A stretch of DNA of 33,059 nt from Aeromonas allosaccharophila (lineage in GTDB: Bacteria > Pseudomonadota > Gammaproteobacteria > Enterobacterales > Aeromonadaceae). Where the stretch lies: assembly GCF_000819685.1 (NCBI RefSeq), contig NZ_CDBR01000031.1, positions 1 to 33,059 on the forward strand, in the 5' to 3' direction. A program made the translations under genes and the position numbers. The notes below the pieces were generated by a model. That model saw only the letters and a list, made by a program, of their open reading frames with translations. It was not told the DNA's origin and did not search any database. Shown piece by piece: positions 1 through 8,406 of this stretch (within the stretch, counting starts at the first letter, position 1; the number at the start of each line of letters is the position of its first letter).

Positions 1-134
1 CATTCATGCTCTTACCCTGATCACCACCCAACATTCAAATAAATAATTTATTATAGAAAATATGCATGTAAATCGTTACGGCGCATTCAATAAATACGAC
101 TTTTATACTTCAAATATTATATTTGATTGCAGTA

Positions 135-1142
135 TCAAATACTCTCCTCAATCAAAAAATCAACAACACCTACTGGGCTATTATCATTGTCGACAATCAA
201 TAACTGCTTGACTTGATGTTCACGCATCAATTTCTCTGCATCACTCAACATAGAGAACTGAGTTGCCGTAACCGGATTCAAACTCATGATATCTGTGGCT
301 TTAAAAGCATTAAAATCGAAATTATAACGTAGCATGGCTCGACGCAAATCCCCATCAGTAATTACCCCAATTAACTTTCCCTCCGACATAACCAATGCAA
401 TACCATGCTGATCCTGCGTCATGCCAACAATAACCTCTTTTAACGGTGTATCTGGGCTGACTTTGGTCAAACGGGTACTCATCACATCTTTTAAGCGGGT
501 CAGCAGTCGCCGCCCCAAACTGCCACCGGGATGGAATCTGGCAAAATCATTGGGCATAAAATTACGTTTATTCATCAAGGCGGATGCAAGTGCATCACCA
601 ATCGCCATGGTCAGGGTGGTCGAGGTAGTGGGTGCCAGGTTGTTGGGGCAAGACTCTCCCTGCATTTTAATTTCCAACACAGCATCGGCATTTTTTGCCA
701 GCGTGGATTGCATCCCGCCGGTAATGGCAATAATCCGGTTGCCAAAGTTTTTCAGCGATGGAATAAGTTTCAATACTTCATCGGTTTCCCCACTGTTGGA
801 GATCAGTACCACCACATCATCCGGGGTGATCATCCCCAGATCCCCGTGAAACGCTTCGGCAGGGTGAACGAAAAAACTGGGTGTACCGGTTGAGGCCATG
901 GTCGCCGATATTTTCCGCCCCACATGGCCTGATTTTCCCATGCCGCAGATAATCACATGCCCTTTGCACTGGATCATCAGTGACAAGGCCAGCTTGTATT
1001 GTGCCTTATTGAAGGTGGCGGCAAGCTCAAGCAGGGTTTCCCCCTGCTGTTTGAACGTCTGTTTGATGCTGTCGATGACATCCCCGCCAAAAGGCACTTC
1101 ATCATAAAAACTGCGAATATCCACAGATGGCTGGCTTTTCAT
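135..1142 (-). CDS. kpsF: Arabinose-5-phosphate isomerase, KpsF/KdsD type
   Basis: This enzyme interconverts D-ribulose 5-phosphate and D-arabinose 5-phosphate, the first step toward CMP-Kdo, which group 2 capsules use in their glycolipid linker. The 335 residues match the usual 325-335. An N-terminal SIS domain shows the sugar-phosphate segment GMGKSGHVGRK (about residues 67-77), a HPAEAFHGDLG stretch and a SNSGETDE loop. Two CBS domains fill the C-terminal third, with ITDGDLRR typical of the first. The ATG is preceded by AAGG at good spacing. It is the last complete gene of the minus-strand kps operon, 51 bases after kpsD. The family also includes the housekeeping kdsD and gutQ; the capsule context favours kpsF. 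About 130 AT-rich bases follow before the window edge. Confidence 0.93.
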   Translation of the reverse strand: MKSQPSVDIRSFYDEVPFGGDVIDSIKQTFKQQGETLLELAATFNKAQYKLALSLMIQCKGHVIICGMGKSGHVGRKISATMASTGTPSFFVHPAEAFHGDLGMITPDDVVVLISNSGETDEVLKLIPSLKNFGNRIIAITGGMQSTLAKNADAVLEIKMQGESCPNNLAPTTSTTLTMAIGDALASALMNKRNFMPNDFARFHPGGSLGRRLLTRLKDVMSTRLTKVSPDTPLKEVIVGMTQDQHGIALVMSEGKLIGVITDGDLRRAMLRYNFDFNAFKATDIMSLNPVTATQFSMLSDAEKLMREHQVKQLLIVDNDNSPVGVVDFLIEESI

Positions 1143-1193
1143 GGATTTACCTTATCCCGGTTTGATGTTGAAAAATATATGGAGAAATAGGCA

Positions 1194-2891
1194 TCAGAGC
1201 GCCACCAGCACACCCGCCGAGACGGCGATCTGGTAAAGCACGCTGGTGAAGTCTTTGGTAATTTGCAGCGATTTGGTTTCAACCTGCGGCAAGACAAAGA
1301 TCTCGTCGCCCGGGGTGACGCGAATATTTCTATCGTCCAGTTCGCTCTTCTCTATCTGGCTAAAGGTGCCGTCACGATGCAGCAGCAGGATGCGTGAATT
1401 GCTCGCTTTCTGGGTAAAACCACCAGCCAGATTGATATAGTCAGCCACGGTGCGTTTCTGATCCGCCAGAATGGCGTTCGGGAACATCACATCCCCGTGC
1501 ACCATCACCAGATTGGTCTGGCGCGGAATGCGGATGATGTCGCCGGGTTCAAGACGTACCTCTTCCAGATTGGGGGCGTTGGCCAGCACCACCTGACCGC
1601 TTGGCTCGATCTCTTTGGCCCGCGCTACCCACTGCATCAACAGGTCCGCCTCGCTCTTGCGCAAGCTCGCTTCACCATCGGAGGCAGAGCGAGCGGTAAG
1701 AATGCTCGCTTCAAAGGCCTTGAGGGAGGAGCCCAGCATCTCTTTCTGGCGCACCTTGACCGAGTCGCGATAGAGCTGAATGGCGTTGATATCGGCATCA
1801 CGTGTCAACTTCAGGCCGTTGAGTACTTCGCCCAACCGCGCGCCGTAGCGCAATACCACCTCCTGCTCGCTATCGTGCTCCCCCTCAATGCGTACCGCGA
1901 TAGAGGCATAACGCTTGTCGGCGATAGCCTCCACGGTATCGCCGCTGCTGACCATTACCCGAGCCAAAGTAGCAGCATCACTGAGGGGATAGTTATCCAT
2001 CCGGATATCTTCCCCCTGATTGCGGCTGACCCGGATATGGGTGGCATCGGCATCGGGTCTGGCCAGTTGCAACAGCTCGGCCAGGGTCATATGGGGGGTG
2101 GCCATCTCAAACTTGTTGGCATTGGCCACCTTGCCACGCACCGTGCTCTGATAGCGCAGCGGCGCCACCACCAGGGTATCGCCGTCGCGCAGTTGGGTCG
2201 GCTGCAGATTGCCGTTTAGCAAAAACTGGTAGAGGTTGAAATTGCGCAGGGTCTTGCCACCGCGCTTGAGCGCCACATCCAGATAGCTGCCCCGCTCGGG
2301 GGAGATGCCACCCGCCTTGTCGAGGAAATAGAGGATGGAATCCCCCGACTGGCCGGCATAGAGGCCGGGTTGATTGACAAAGCCGGTAACGAAAATCTTG
2401 ACCGGCTGGCTCACATCGAGGGTGGCGTAGACGCTGACGTTCTTCTGATAGACGCGGGTGATGGCGCCAAGCAGGGTGTCATTGAGCTGCTCGTTACGCA
2501 CTCCAGCCACCTTGACCGGCCCGACCTTGGGCAGAAAGATATTGCCCTGGTGATCGACCAGCAGGCTCTGTTCAAACTCGACCCCGCCCCACAGTTGCAC
2601 TTGCAGCTTGTCGCCGATGGCGATGCGGTAATCGGGGTTGAACCCGTTGAATGATTCACGGGCAAACTCGCCGCGAAACAGCCAGTTGCCAAAGACGGGA
2701 TCGCGGGTTTGGGTGTCGCTCACCACCTTGCGCACCGGCGCAGCCTCCTGGGCGACGCCCAACCCGTAAGCAGGAGGGATAATCAGCGCAGTGACGAGCG
2801 CCAGCGAGGCGGCGCGGATAGTAAAGTGGATGGACGTTAACCGCCGGTTGCGGCCGGGGTAACGGGTTCGAGAGAGCAAGGTTGAAATCAA
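1194..2891 (-). CDS. kpsD: Capsule polysaccharide export protein KpsD (periplasmic/outer membrane)
   Basis: KpsD-family proteins bridge periplasm and outer membrane during export of group 2 capsule and work with the inner-membrane KpsE. The protein has a polysaccharide-export segment near residues 80-170 (GDKLQVQLWGG, then VDHQGNIFLPKVGPVKVAG), followed by SLBB-like repeats (VFVTG-type strands, GEVLNGL, VMVHGDVMFPNAI). I chose a TTG start at 2889-2891 because a perfect AGGAG sits six bases upstream. This gives 565 residues, close to the 558 of E. coli KpsD, and puts a signal peptide (hydrophobic core AASLALVTALI, ending near AYG) near the N-terminus. The frame stays open upstream to a GTG at 2975, but that extension looks unlike a leader and has no ribosome site. 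It lies 103 bases after kpsE and 51 before kpsF. Confidence 0.88.
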   Translation of the reverse strand: MISTLLSRTRYPGRNRRLTSIHFTIRAASLALVTALIIPPAYGLGVAQEAAPVRKVVSDTQTRDPVFGNWLFRGEFARESFNGFNPDYRIAIGDKLQVQLWGGVEFEQSLLVDHQGNIFLPKVGPVKVAGVRNEQLNDTLLGAITRVYQKNVSVYATLDVSQPVKIFVTGFVNQPGLYAGQSGDSILYFLDKAGGISPERGSYLDVALKRGGKTLRNFNLYQFLLNGNLQPTQLRDGDTLVVAPLRYQSTVRGKVANANKFEMATPHMTLAELLQLARPDADATHIRVSRNQGEDIRMDNYPLSDAATLARVMVSSGDTVEAIADKRYASIAVRIEGEHDSEQEVVLRYGARLGEVLNGLKLTRDADINAIQLYRDSVKVRQKEMLGSSLKAFEASILTARSASDGEASLRKSEADLLMQWVARAKEIEPSGQVVLANAPNLEEVRLEPGDIIRIPRQTNLVMVHGDVMFPNAILADQKRTVADYINLAGGFTQKASNSRILLLHRDGTFSQIEKSELDDRNIRVTPGDEIFVLPQVETKSLQITKDFTSVLYQIAVSAGVLVAL

Positions 2892-2994
2892 GGTAAACTC
2901 CTGCGGGCGCAAGTTTATACATTGCGCCATCGGGTATTGAAAAGGATGAGTATCAATTGGTGTAGCCACCCGCACTGGCGGGTGGCAGTGGCCA

Positions 2995-4188
2995 TCAATC
3001 CTGATGTTCGCGCAGGGTGGCGAGCCCCATCACCACCAGGCCGTAGAAGAGGCAGAGCAACACGCCAATGGTGGCGAGGCTGTAGAGGCGACGCGGGTAT
3101 TGCGCCTCCTGTGCGGCACTTGGCGTGCTTACCACCAGCAGGTGCTTGAGCTTGCGATAGGCTTCGACCCGAGCCTGCTCCAGACTGACCAGCCCAGTTT
3201 TGTAGATGTCGGCCGCCAGCTGGGTCTGCACCTGCACCGCCTGATAATCTGCATTGACCTCGTTAAGGGACTGTTCGTCGTTGCTGGTCAGCCGCCGCTT
3301 CTCTTGTGCCAACTGGCGGGTCAGTGCTTCCACCCGGTCTTTGGCCGCCACCACATCAGGTGCCTTGGGGTTCATGTAGATTTGCAGCCGTTTGAGCTCG
3401 GTATCTTGGCGCACCAACTCGGCCTCCAGCTCGGACACCAACCCCAGCATGGCGCTGCTGGTTGCCTCCGGGCTCATCAGCTTGTGGCGATTCTGGAACG
3501 CCAGCATCTTGTCCCGCTCGGCCTGCAACCGTTCGTGGGAACGGGCTACCTCGCTTTCTACAAAGGTGAGCTGTTCAAGGGCGACCTGATGACCCAGCCG
3601 ATTGATAAAGCCCTCCCCCTCTTTCAGCATCAGGGCCACCACCTCGCGGGCATACTCTGGCTCGAATGCCTGTAGCCGGATGGTCAGGATCCCCGACAGC
3701 TCGTCGAGAGTGAGGGTGAGATGGTCACGGTAGTAGGCGAGAAACTCTTCATTGCTGGCATCCCGCGGGAGTCGTGAAAGCCAATCAGCGTGACCACTCT
3801 GATAGTGCCCCTTGAGGTCGAGCGCCTTGTCGAGCCGCTGCAGCATGTCCCATGAGCCCAGATAGGCATGCAGCACCTGCACATCCTGATGATTGCTACC
3901 CCCCAGCCCCAGCATGGAGAGGGCATCCGGCATCATCTTGAGCTGATCGGCCTGCTTGACGATGATGCTCGCTTCGCTGACATAGCGATCACTGGCGACG
4001 GCAACGTAATAGAGGGTCGCCACGCCAAAGCAGAGCAAGACCCAGAGAAAGCTGCCCAGCCTGACGGCCTTTTGCCATGAGAAGTGGGCAACCTGATATC
4101 CCCTGGAATCGATGAGGAAGCGTTTGGGGTCGCGCCTGAATTTGCGCAGCTTGCGACCGATATGGGTCTTGATGGTGCAGGTGTTCAT
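2995..4188 (-). CDS. kpsE: Capsule export inner-membrane protein KpsE (PCP-3 family)
   Basis: KpsE is a polysaccharide co-polymerase-like inner-membrane protein that links the KpsMT transporter to KpsD. The 397 residues have the classic layout. There is one transmembrane helix near residues 45-65 (LWVLLCFGVATLYYVAVAS) and a long periplasmic part rich in coiled coil (about residues 190-330, many Glu, Leu and Gln heptads). A YPRRLYS segment leads into a second helix near the C-terminus (TIGVLLCLFYGLVVMGLA). I start at the ATG at 4186-4188 because the upstream 21 codons lack membrane or family character. No strong Shine-Dalgarno is visible there. E. coli KpsE has 382 residues. It follows kpsT by 84 bases. 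Confidence 0.88.
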   Translation of the reverse strand: MNTCTIKTHIGRKLRKFRRDPKRFLIDSRGYQVAHFSWQKAVRLGSFLWVLLCFGVATLYYVAVASDRYVSEASIIVKQADQLKMMPDALSMLGLGGSNHQDVQVLHAYLGSWDMLQRLDKALDLKGHYQSGHADWLSRLPRDASNEEFLAYYRDHLTLTLDELSGILTIRLQAFEPEYAREVVALMLKEGEGFINRLGHQVALEQLTFVESEVARSHERLQAERDKMLAFQNRHKLMSPEATSSAMLGLVSELEAELVRQDTELKRLQIYMNPKAPDVVAAKDRVEALTRQLAQEKRRLTSNDEQSLNEVNADYQAVQVQTQLAADIYKTGLVSLEQARVEAYRKLKHLLVVSTPSAAQEAQYPRRLYSLATIGVLLCLFYGLVVMGLATLREHQD

Positions 4189-4272
4189 GACTATCCGGAG
4201 TGAGGATGGCAAGTGGCCCGCATCGCGCGAACCGACATGACATCGTGACAAAAATGAGTGTGAAAACAGTGG

Positions 4273-4923
4273 TTATAGCTTTTGATAGACCGCGATGGCC
4301 TCTTCAATATCGGGATAGAGGGTCAGGCTGGCATTGTTCAGCACAATTCCCATGTCGCACTGCTTGCGCAGAATATTCATATCGTGGGAGACCATGATGA
4401 GGCTCGCCATCTCTCGCTTCTGGTTGAAGACATCGATGCATTTTTGCTTGAACCTAGCATCCCCCACCGAGGTGATCTCGTCGGTCAGATAGATGTCAAA
4501 ATCAAACGCCATGCTGACCGCAAACGAGAATTTGGACTTCATCCCGCTTGAATAGCCTTTAATGGGCAGCTCGAAGTGCTGGCCTATCTCGGAAAAGCCC
4601 TTGACCCACTCCTCGACCCGGCGCGAGTCATGAATGCCATGGATCCGGCAGATAAAACGGGTATTTTCACGACCCGTCATACTGCCCTGAAATCCACCGC
4701 TCAGCGCCAGCGGCCAAGAGACCCGACTGTGGCGGGTGATCTTGCCGCGGCTCGGCATATCCATGCCGCCAAGCAGGCGCAACAGGGTGGATTTACCTGC
4801 TCCGTTGGCACCCAGAATGCCGATATTTTTATCTCCCGGCAGAGTGAAGTTCACATCCTTCAAGACATAATTACACCCGAATTTGGTGGGGTAATATTTG
4901 CTGACATTTTCGAGGGTTATCAT
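4273..4923 (-). CDS. kpsT: Capsule export ABC transporter ATPase KpsT
   Basis: This is the cytoplasmic ATPase that powers export of the lipid-linked capsule polymer through KpsM. The 216 residues fit the short KpsT/BexA/Wzt-like group. Visible motifs are Walker A GANGAGKST (residues 38-46), the signature YSSGMKSK (124-131, the SSGM form typical of polysaccharide exporters), Walker B ending in TDE (about 143-149) and the switch histidine in MVSHDMN. Only three bases separate it from the kpsM stop codon, so the two are probably translationally coupled. No convincing ribosome site precedes the ATG, which fits coupling. Confidence 0.95.
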   Translation of the reverse strand: MITLENVSKYYPTKFGCNYVLKDVNFTLPGDKNIGILGANGAGKSTLLRLLGGMDMPSRGKITRHSRVSWPLALSGGFQGSMTGRENTRFICRIHGIHDSRRVEEWVKGFSEIGQHFELPIKGYSSGMKSKFSFAVSMAFDFDIYLTDEITSVGDARFKQKCIDVFNQKREMASLIMVSHDMNILRKQCDMGIVLNNASLTLYPDIEEAIAVYQKL

Positions 4924-4926
4924 TTT

Positions 4927-5712
4927 TTAACTTGCAATCAGTCGACGATGGCTCAAGCGATAGGAACTCATCGCAAACGCCAGAAGTATCAAGGTGGCAC
5001 CGAACAGATAATTCCAGCTACCCCCCTGAGTTTGAAACCCTGCAATCCAGCCACTGCGGATCAATTCGAGCGCATGCACGATCGGGTTCCAGAGCAGCAG
5101 ATGCTGATAACTTTGCGGCACCGCTGCCAGCGGGAAAAAGACCGCAGATATCCAGAGTAGAGGACGCATCAAGATTGGGATGAATTTATTTACTTCCGCG
5201 GATAAGTTGGCCAACACACAAAAAAGAGTGCCTAGACCAAATGAGAAGATCATCAGAGTGCCATACCCCATGATCACCGCCAATGGATCAGCTGGTATCG
5301 CATCAAAACCCGACCAGACCAGAATCAGGATTAATACGATGGCCACCAATATGCCGATAATGGATTCCAGTACAAAGCGGGAGAACAAGGTGGCAAAGGC
5401 CGTGACCTGGCGATAGCAGAACAGTCCCTTATTCGCGCTGACGGCTGATATCAGGCGATTGGCAGTATTTTGAAACATCAAAAATGGCAAATAGCCGCTG
5501 GCAATAAACACCGGTGCCTCAACACCACCGAAACCATTGCGTTGCCTGATGCCGAATATGACACAGAATACAGAGATAGTAATCAAGGGGTCCAGCAAGG
5601 CCCAAGCATACCCCATGCGATAATTGCCAAAGCGGGTCTTCAACTCCCGCATCAATAATCCGAAAGTCACATCTTTCAATACCACAGAAGGACTGCGTCT
5701 TTGTATCAACAT
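4927..5712 (-). CDS. kpsM: Capsule export ABC transporter permease KpsM
   Basis: This is the membrane subunit of the ABC-2 type capsule exporter and partner of KpsT. The N-terminal cytoplasmic segment MRELKTRFGNYRMGYAWALLDPL is the recognisable family opening. About six hydrophobic segments follow, with the typical late VHALELIRSGW motif before the last helix. From the ATG at 5712 the protein has 261 residues, against 258 in E. coli KpsM. A GTG at 5730 in the same frame would add six residues and lies beside GAGG, so the start is not settled. It is the first gene of the minus-strand export operon, after a long leader with two ops-like elements. Confidence 0.92.
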   Translation of the reverse strand: MLIQRRSPSVVLKDVTFGLLMRELKTRFGNYRMGYAWALLDPLITISVFCVIFGIRQRNGFGGVEAPVFIASGYLPFLMFQNTANRLISAVSANKGLFCYRQVTAFATLFSRFVLESIIGILVAIVLILILVWSGFDAIPADPLAVIMGYGTLMIFSFGLGTLFCVLANLSAEVNKFIPILMRPLLWISAVFFPLAAVPQSYQHLLLWNPIVHALELIRSGWIAGFQTQGGSWNYLFGATLILLAFAMSSYRLSHRRLIAS

Positions 5713-5830
5713 TGCGTTTGGCTTGAACACCTCAGGTAAGGTAATAGATAAGGATGTAGCACTAAGTTTTAATGAGTAGCCCTGCGACTATCGGGCTGTA
5801 TGCCAGGGGAGCAACTGTTGGTAAAACCCC

Positions 5831-5860
5831 ATGGCTACCGCACGGAAATGACAATTCCCG
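5831..5860 (-). promoter_or_regulatory. ops/JUMPstart-like element, downstream copy
   Basis: This is a second copy of the same unit, 72 bases closer to kpsM, with 26 of 30 positions identical to the upstream copy. It keeps GCGGTAGC followed by CATGG and a partial CGGGAA...TTTCCG hairpin. Conservation of both hairpin arms and the core, while the sequence between the copies differs, suggests both are functional. Confidence 0.55.
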
Positions 5861-5902
5861 AATCTCATTCAAGCCACGTTTTCTAGTTGCTTTTCATTTG
5901 CC

Positions 5903-5932
5903 ATAGCTACCGCACGGAAATAACATTTTCCG
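5903..5932 (-). promoter_or_regulatory. ops/JUMPstart-like element, upstream copy
   Basis: Read on the minus strand, a hairpin-forming CGGAAA...TTTCCG repeat is followed directly by TGCGGTAGCTATGG. Its core GCGGTAGC matches the ops core (GGCGGTAGC) that recruits RfaH to paused RNA polymerase in polysaccharide operons. It lies in the leader of kpsM. The consensus is from established knowledge; the assignment here is inference. Confidence 0.6.
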
Positions 5933-6046
5933 CTGTCGGGCCAGAGAAGGAGCAGGGTCTCATCGCCAGAGACAAGAAACACTGACATGCTCTTCGCTTG
6001 TCTGAGTGCTGCTGAAACCCATGATTTCTCCCTGGATCACCCGTCT

Positions 6047-6090
6047 CTTCGACGAGCGACTATATAGCCACAGGCTTTTTATCGTTTCCA
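6047..6090 (-). promoter_or_regulatory. Possible kps operon promoter
   Basis: On the minus strand a TATATA hexamer (6060-6065) has a weak TGGAAA box about 18 bases upstream, in an AT-rich stretch. It would start a transcript about 340 bases before kpsM and upstream of both ops-like elements, as RfaH-dependent operons require. The match to consensus is modest, so other start sites are possible. Confidence 0.3.
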
Positions 6091-6576
6091 CTCGAAACCA
6101 TGATAAATTCATGAAATAAGTGTGATTTTTCTATGAAATGTGAATTAACAAACCAAAATAAACCAATTTCACGGCATTAATCACCATTTCGATCGCCATA
6201 GACCGGATACAGAGCGCCAAACCTGGTTATGAGAAATGAGGTTTAACCGCTGGCAAGGAAGTGCTCACCACCCCTTTGCTCACCCAGCACTCTCCCATGC
6301 TGCCAGCGACCTCCACTTGCACATTCGCCTCCGTTTCCAAGCCATCACTCAGCGCTGTTTCACTAGCCAATTGACGAGGCGGCAACCGGCGAAAATGGCA
6401 CCTTCCCAGAGTTGCCGTCTTGTAAAAATGGGCACAACGACACATCAAGCAAGGTGATTACTCACAACCTTGATAGCCCGCAATCCCTGCGATTATCCGC
6501 CTATTGCCCCAAGTTGATTGCGAAATGCGTGATCACAAGCTACAATACTGCCCTGATTTTATGTCTAGCCATTATG

Positions 6577-6604
6577 TTGAACGACGCATAATAAGGTGCA
6601 TAAT
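6577..6604 (+). promoter_or_regulatory. Promoter of the ToxR-like regulator gene
   Basis: TTGAAC (6577-6582) and CATAAT (6599-6604) are separated by 16 bases and lie just upstream of the ATG at 6628. The -10 matches five of six consensus bases and the -35 four of six. The implied transcript leader is short, about 15-20 bases. Confidence 0.45.
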
Positions 6605-6627
6605 TTGATATCTGGTGGCACTGAAAT

Positions 6628-7272
6628 ATGATTTCGCTGAATGAAAGTAGCGGGGAGTTAATATGGGGCGGTGCCGTAATTTACCAGCTTAGCCCCAGCG
6701 AAATTCAGGTTTTTCAATGTCTGCTGGATAGTCCTGATGAGCTGGTAGAAAAAGACGTTTTGCTAGAGGCTGGCTGGCCAAGTAAAGTTGTACAGCAAAA
6801 CTCGCTGACTGTTGCCATAAAAAACATCAGGAAAGCGTTAGCAGAAATTACCGATGGCCCCATAATTGAAACGCGTCATCGGAAAGGATATATATTTCAC
6901 CCTGCGGTGAACCAAAATAAAAATATCAAATTAGACTCGTCAATAGATGATCTTGTCTGTAGCCAAAGCTCTATTGAAGCAATAAGTTCTAATTATATTC
7001 ATGAACGAAACATCCATAAACCAGGTTCCATTCTCGCCAATATTATTTTTTACAGTGCATTCACGGTTCTTTTTTTATGGTCATTATTCATTACCACTCT
7101 CGACACGCCAATACACTGTAACAAGATCAAAAAGGCAAATCTCTGTGGCTATTCAGAACTCAGTGATGCCGACATAACGTATATTGAGCAAACCGTTGGC
7201 GAATCCGAAGGAACTTATCTCTATGGATACGATAAAGAACTGGACCAGCTTCAAATCCATAAAATGGATTAG
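6628..7272 (+). CDS. ToxR/CadC-like membrane-anchored winged-helix regulator
   Basis: This is a one-component regulator with a cytoplasmic DNA-binding domain, a single membrane helix and a small periplasmic sensor. Residues 1-90 form an OmpR/PhoB-type winged helix: LSPSEIQVFQCLLD, then LEAGWPS, then NSLTVAIKNIRKAL, then IETRHRKGYIF, all characteristic of ToxR, CadC and MarT. After a polar linker, a hydrophobic helix (about 135-155, IIFYSAFTVLFLWSLFI) precedes about 60 periplasmic residues. These hold two cysteines ten residues apart (HCNKIKKANLC), a possible disulfide like that in ToxR. The 3' end overlaps the next gene by 50 bases, which points to a regulator-partner pair. The targets are unknown; the divergent capsule operon is one candidate. 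GC content is below that of the core genes. Confidence 0.8.
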   Translation: MISLNESSGELIWGGAVIYQLSPSEIQVFQCLLDSPDELVEKDVLLEAGWPSKVVQQNSLTVAIKNIRKALAEITDGPIIETRHRKGYIFHPAVNQNKNIKLDSSIDDLVCSQSSIEAISSNYIHERNIHKPGSILANIIFYSAFTVLFLWSLFITTLDTPIHCNKIKKANLCGYSELSDADITYIEQTVGESEGTYLYGYDKELDQLQIHKMD

Positions 7273-7666
7273 TTTTGCTATATTACTGGTTTACTCTGCA
7301 ACACCCTTTATCAATGGGCTCGGATGTGATTATCAGCAGCAATATGAGCGCGATTATTTCTCATTCTACTCAACCTGCAAGTTTGGGTATGCCAAGAGCG
7401 TTGTGCATAACAAGGCCACGGGTGAAGTGCTTAAACATGAAGGATTTTTAGGGAAACGTGGTGATACTGTCATTTTTATTGCAAACAGAGTGACTCGAAC
7501 AGCGGAACACCCCGACCTCCATAACAATGTGTATTCAGTGATGCACAATGACTTTCTCTATATTGCCAAGATTATTCATAAAGATAAGGAAGACTGGATT
7601 GTTATGACTTATCCGTACTACCGACTTCAAAAGGTCAAGACCCTCGGTAAGCAGTCACTTTGGTAA
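7223..7666 (+). CDS. FidL/ToxS-like membrane partner of the adjacent regulator
   Basis: This is a 147-residue protein with an N-terminal membrane helix (WISFAILLVYSATPFI, about residues 13-30) and a periplasmic remainder. ToxS, PsaF and FidL are similarly small membrane proteins encoded just after a ToxR-like regulator, and they stabilise or tune its periplasmic domain. Position, size and topology fit that role; I do not recognise a specific family signature in the sequence. I start at the ATG at 7223 because AAGGA sits ten bases upstream; the frame is open back to 7184. Two cysteines (GLGCDY and STCKFG) could pair with each other or with the regulator. Confidence 0.65.
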   Translation: MDTIKNWTSFKSIKWISFAILLVYSATPFINGLGCDYQQQYERDYFSFYSTCKFGYAKSVVHNKATGEVLKHEGFLGKRGDTVIFIANRVTRTAEHPDLHNNVYSVMHNDFLYIAKIIHKDKEDWIVMTYPYYRLQKVKTLGKQSLW

Positions 7667-8001
7667 CGGCTGCCTTGGTCAAGTTCACAACAATGAAACA
7701 GTATAGGTCTCAATAATGCCTTGCTGAAATCCAAAACAGATCTATATCATCTTCAAGAAACCCTTCAAATCAATGCAGCTCTTTCTGACTAGCATCTATG
7801 ACATCCACCAGACAGAACCACCGGCTACGCTTTGCCTTCCACGATTTTTGTAATTGAACCAGTTGGTAATGAAGGAAGGCAGTTTGCTCATGAATACAGG
7901 CTTGAAGAGAATGTGGAGTTTAGCTCAATTGTGAGTCATTGTTGCTGCAAATTTCAGTTACAGTACGATTGCACGAAGAGCGTGAAGGGAGTCGTCCATA
8001 A

Positions 8002-8160
8002 GCGGTTGATCGCCATGCTCATCATCAAGTAGAAGGCGATGTTTACCACATTCAGACCCTCAATAACTACGTAAGTCGTTGGCGGCAATGGATTGCAAAA
8101 TTTCACTGAGTGGTCACTGCTTACCTAGAAAAATACTTGGCTTCGAGTTGCAGGGCAAGA
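8002..8160 (+). pseudogene. IS1595-like transposase C-terminal remnant
   Basis: Reading from 8002, the frame gives HHQVEGDVYHIQTLNNYVSR, then a Trp-rich stretch ending IAKFH, a TGA (8107-8109), and then VVTAYLEKYL. This resembles the C-terminal block of IS1595-family transposases, where HIQ.VN.Y.SRLK.W..RFHGVATKYL..YLGW is typical. The stop falls where the family has the Gly of FHGV, so GGA to TGA is a likely single change. The upstream catalytic part cannot be read in one frame, and I see no matching terminal repeats. The family call rests on memory of the motif. Confidence 0.5.
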
Positions 8161-8406
8161 TCCAAATAAAGCCCGCCTATGATTATTTGGCGAATTCAAT
8201 CGGACCATCTACCCGTAAAGGGAACAGTATAGTTCAGAGTGACTGCTAATTATTGGCAATCAGGAAATAATGCTAAGTCATTTAACTTGTAGAAAATTCG
8301 TATTTAGAATATACAGATGGCTTATTAATGACGCTAGCCTTCCCGTAACCTAATAACTAATGCGTTTTTATGATAGGCATTTCGCGATCAACATGGATGA
8401 TCGTCA

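Larger units (their letters stand above)
5713..6627. other. Non-coding capsule leader and divergent control region
   Basis: No convincing gene lies between kpsM and the plus-strand membrane regulator. The part next to kpsM holds two ops-like repeats (5831-5860 and 5903-5932) and a short GC hairpin (arms 5778-5782 and 5793-5797). The middle (about 6060-6180) is AT-rich, with runs that would suit silencing or promoter melting. The 6227-6457 stretch has overlapping 73-codon frames on both strands, with compositions unlike any family I know, and I do not call them. The right end carries a promoter for the regulator at 6577-6604. Confidence 0.6.

Noticed and set aside
1..7. Possible start codon of a further kps gene at the left edge
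   Set aside because: An ATG on the minus strand at 5-7 has a weak ribosome site, but only two codons lie inside the window.
6227..6457. Overlapping 73-codon frames on both strands
   Set aside because: No ribosome site, composition unlike a protein family, and the two frames mirror each other.
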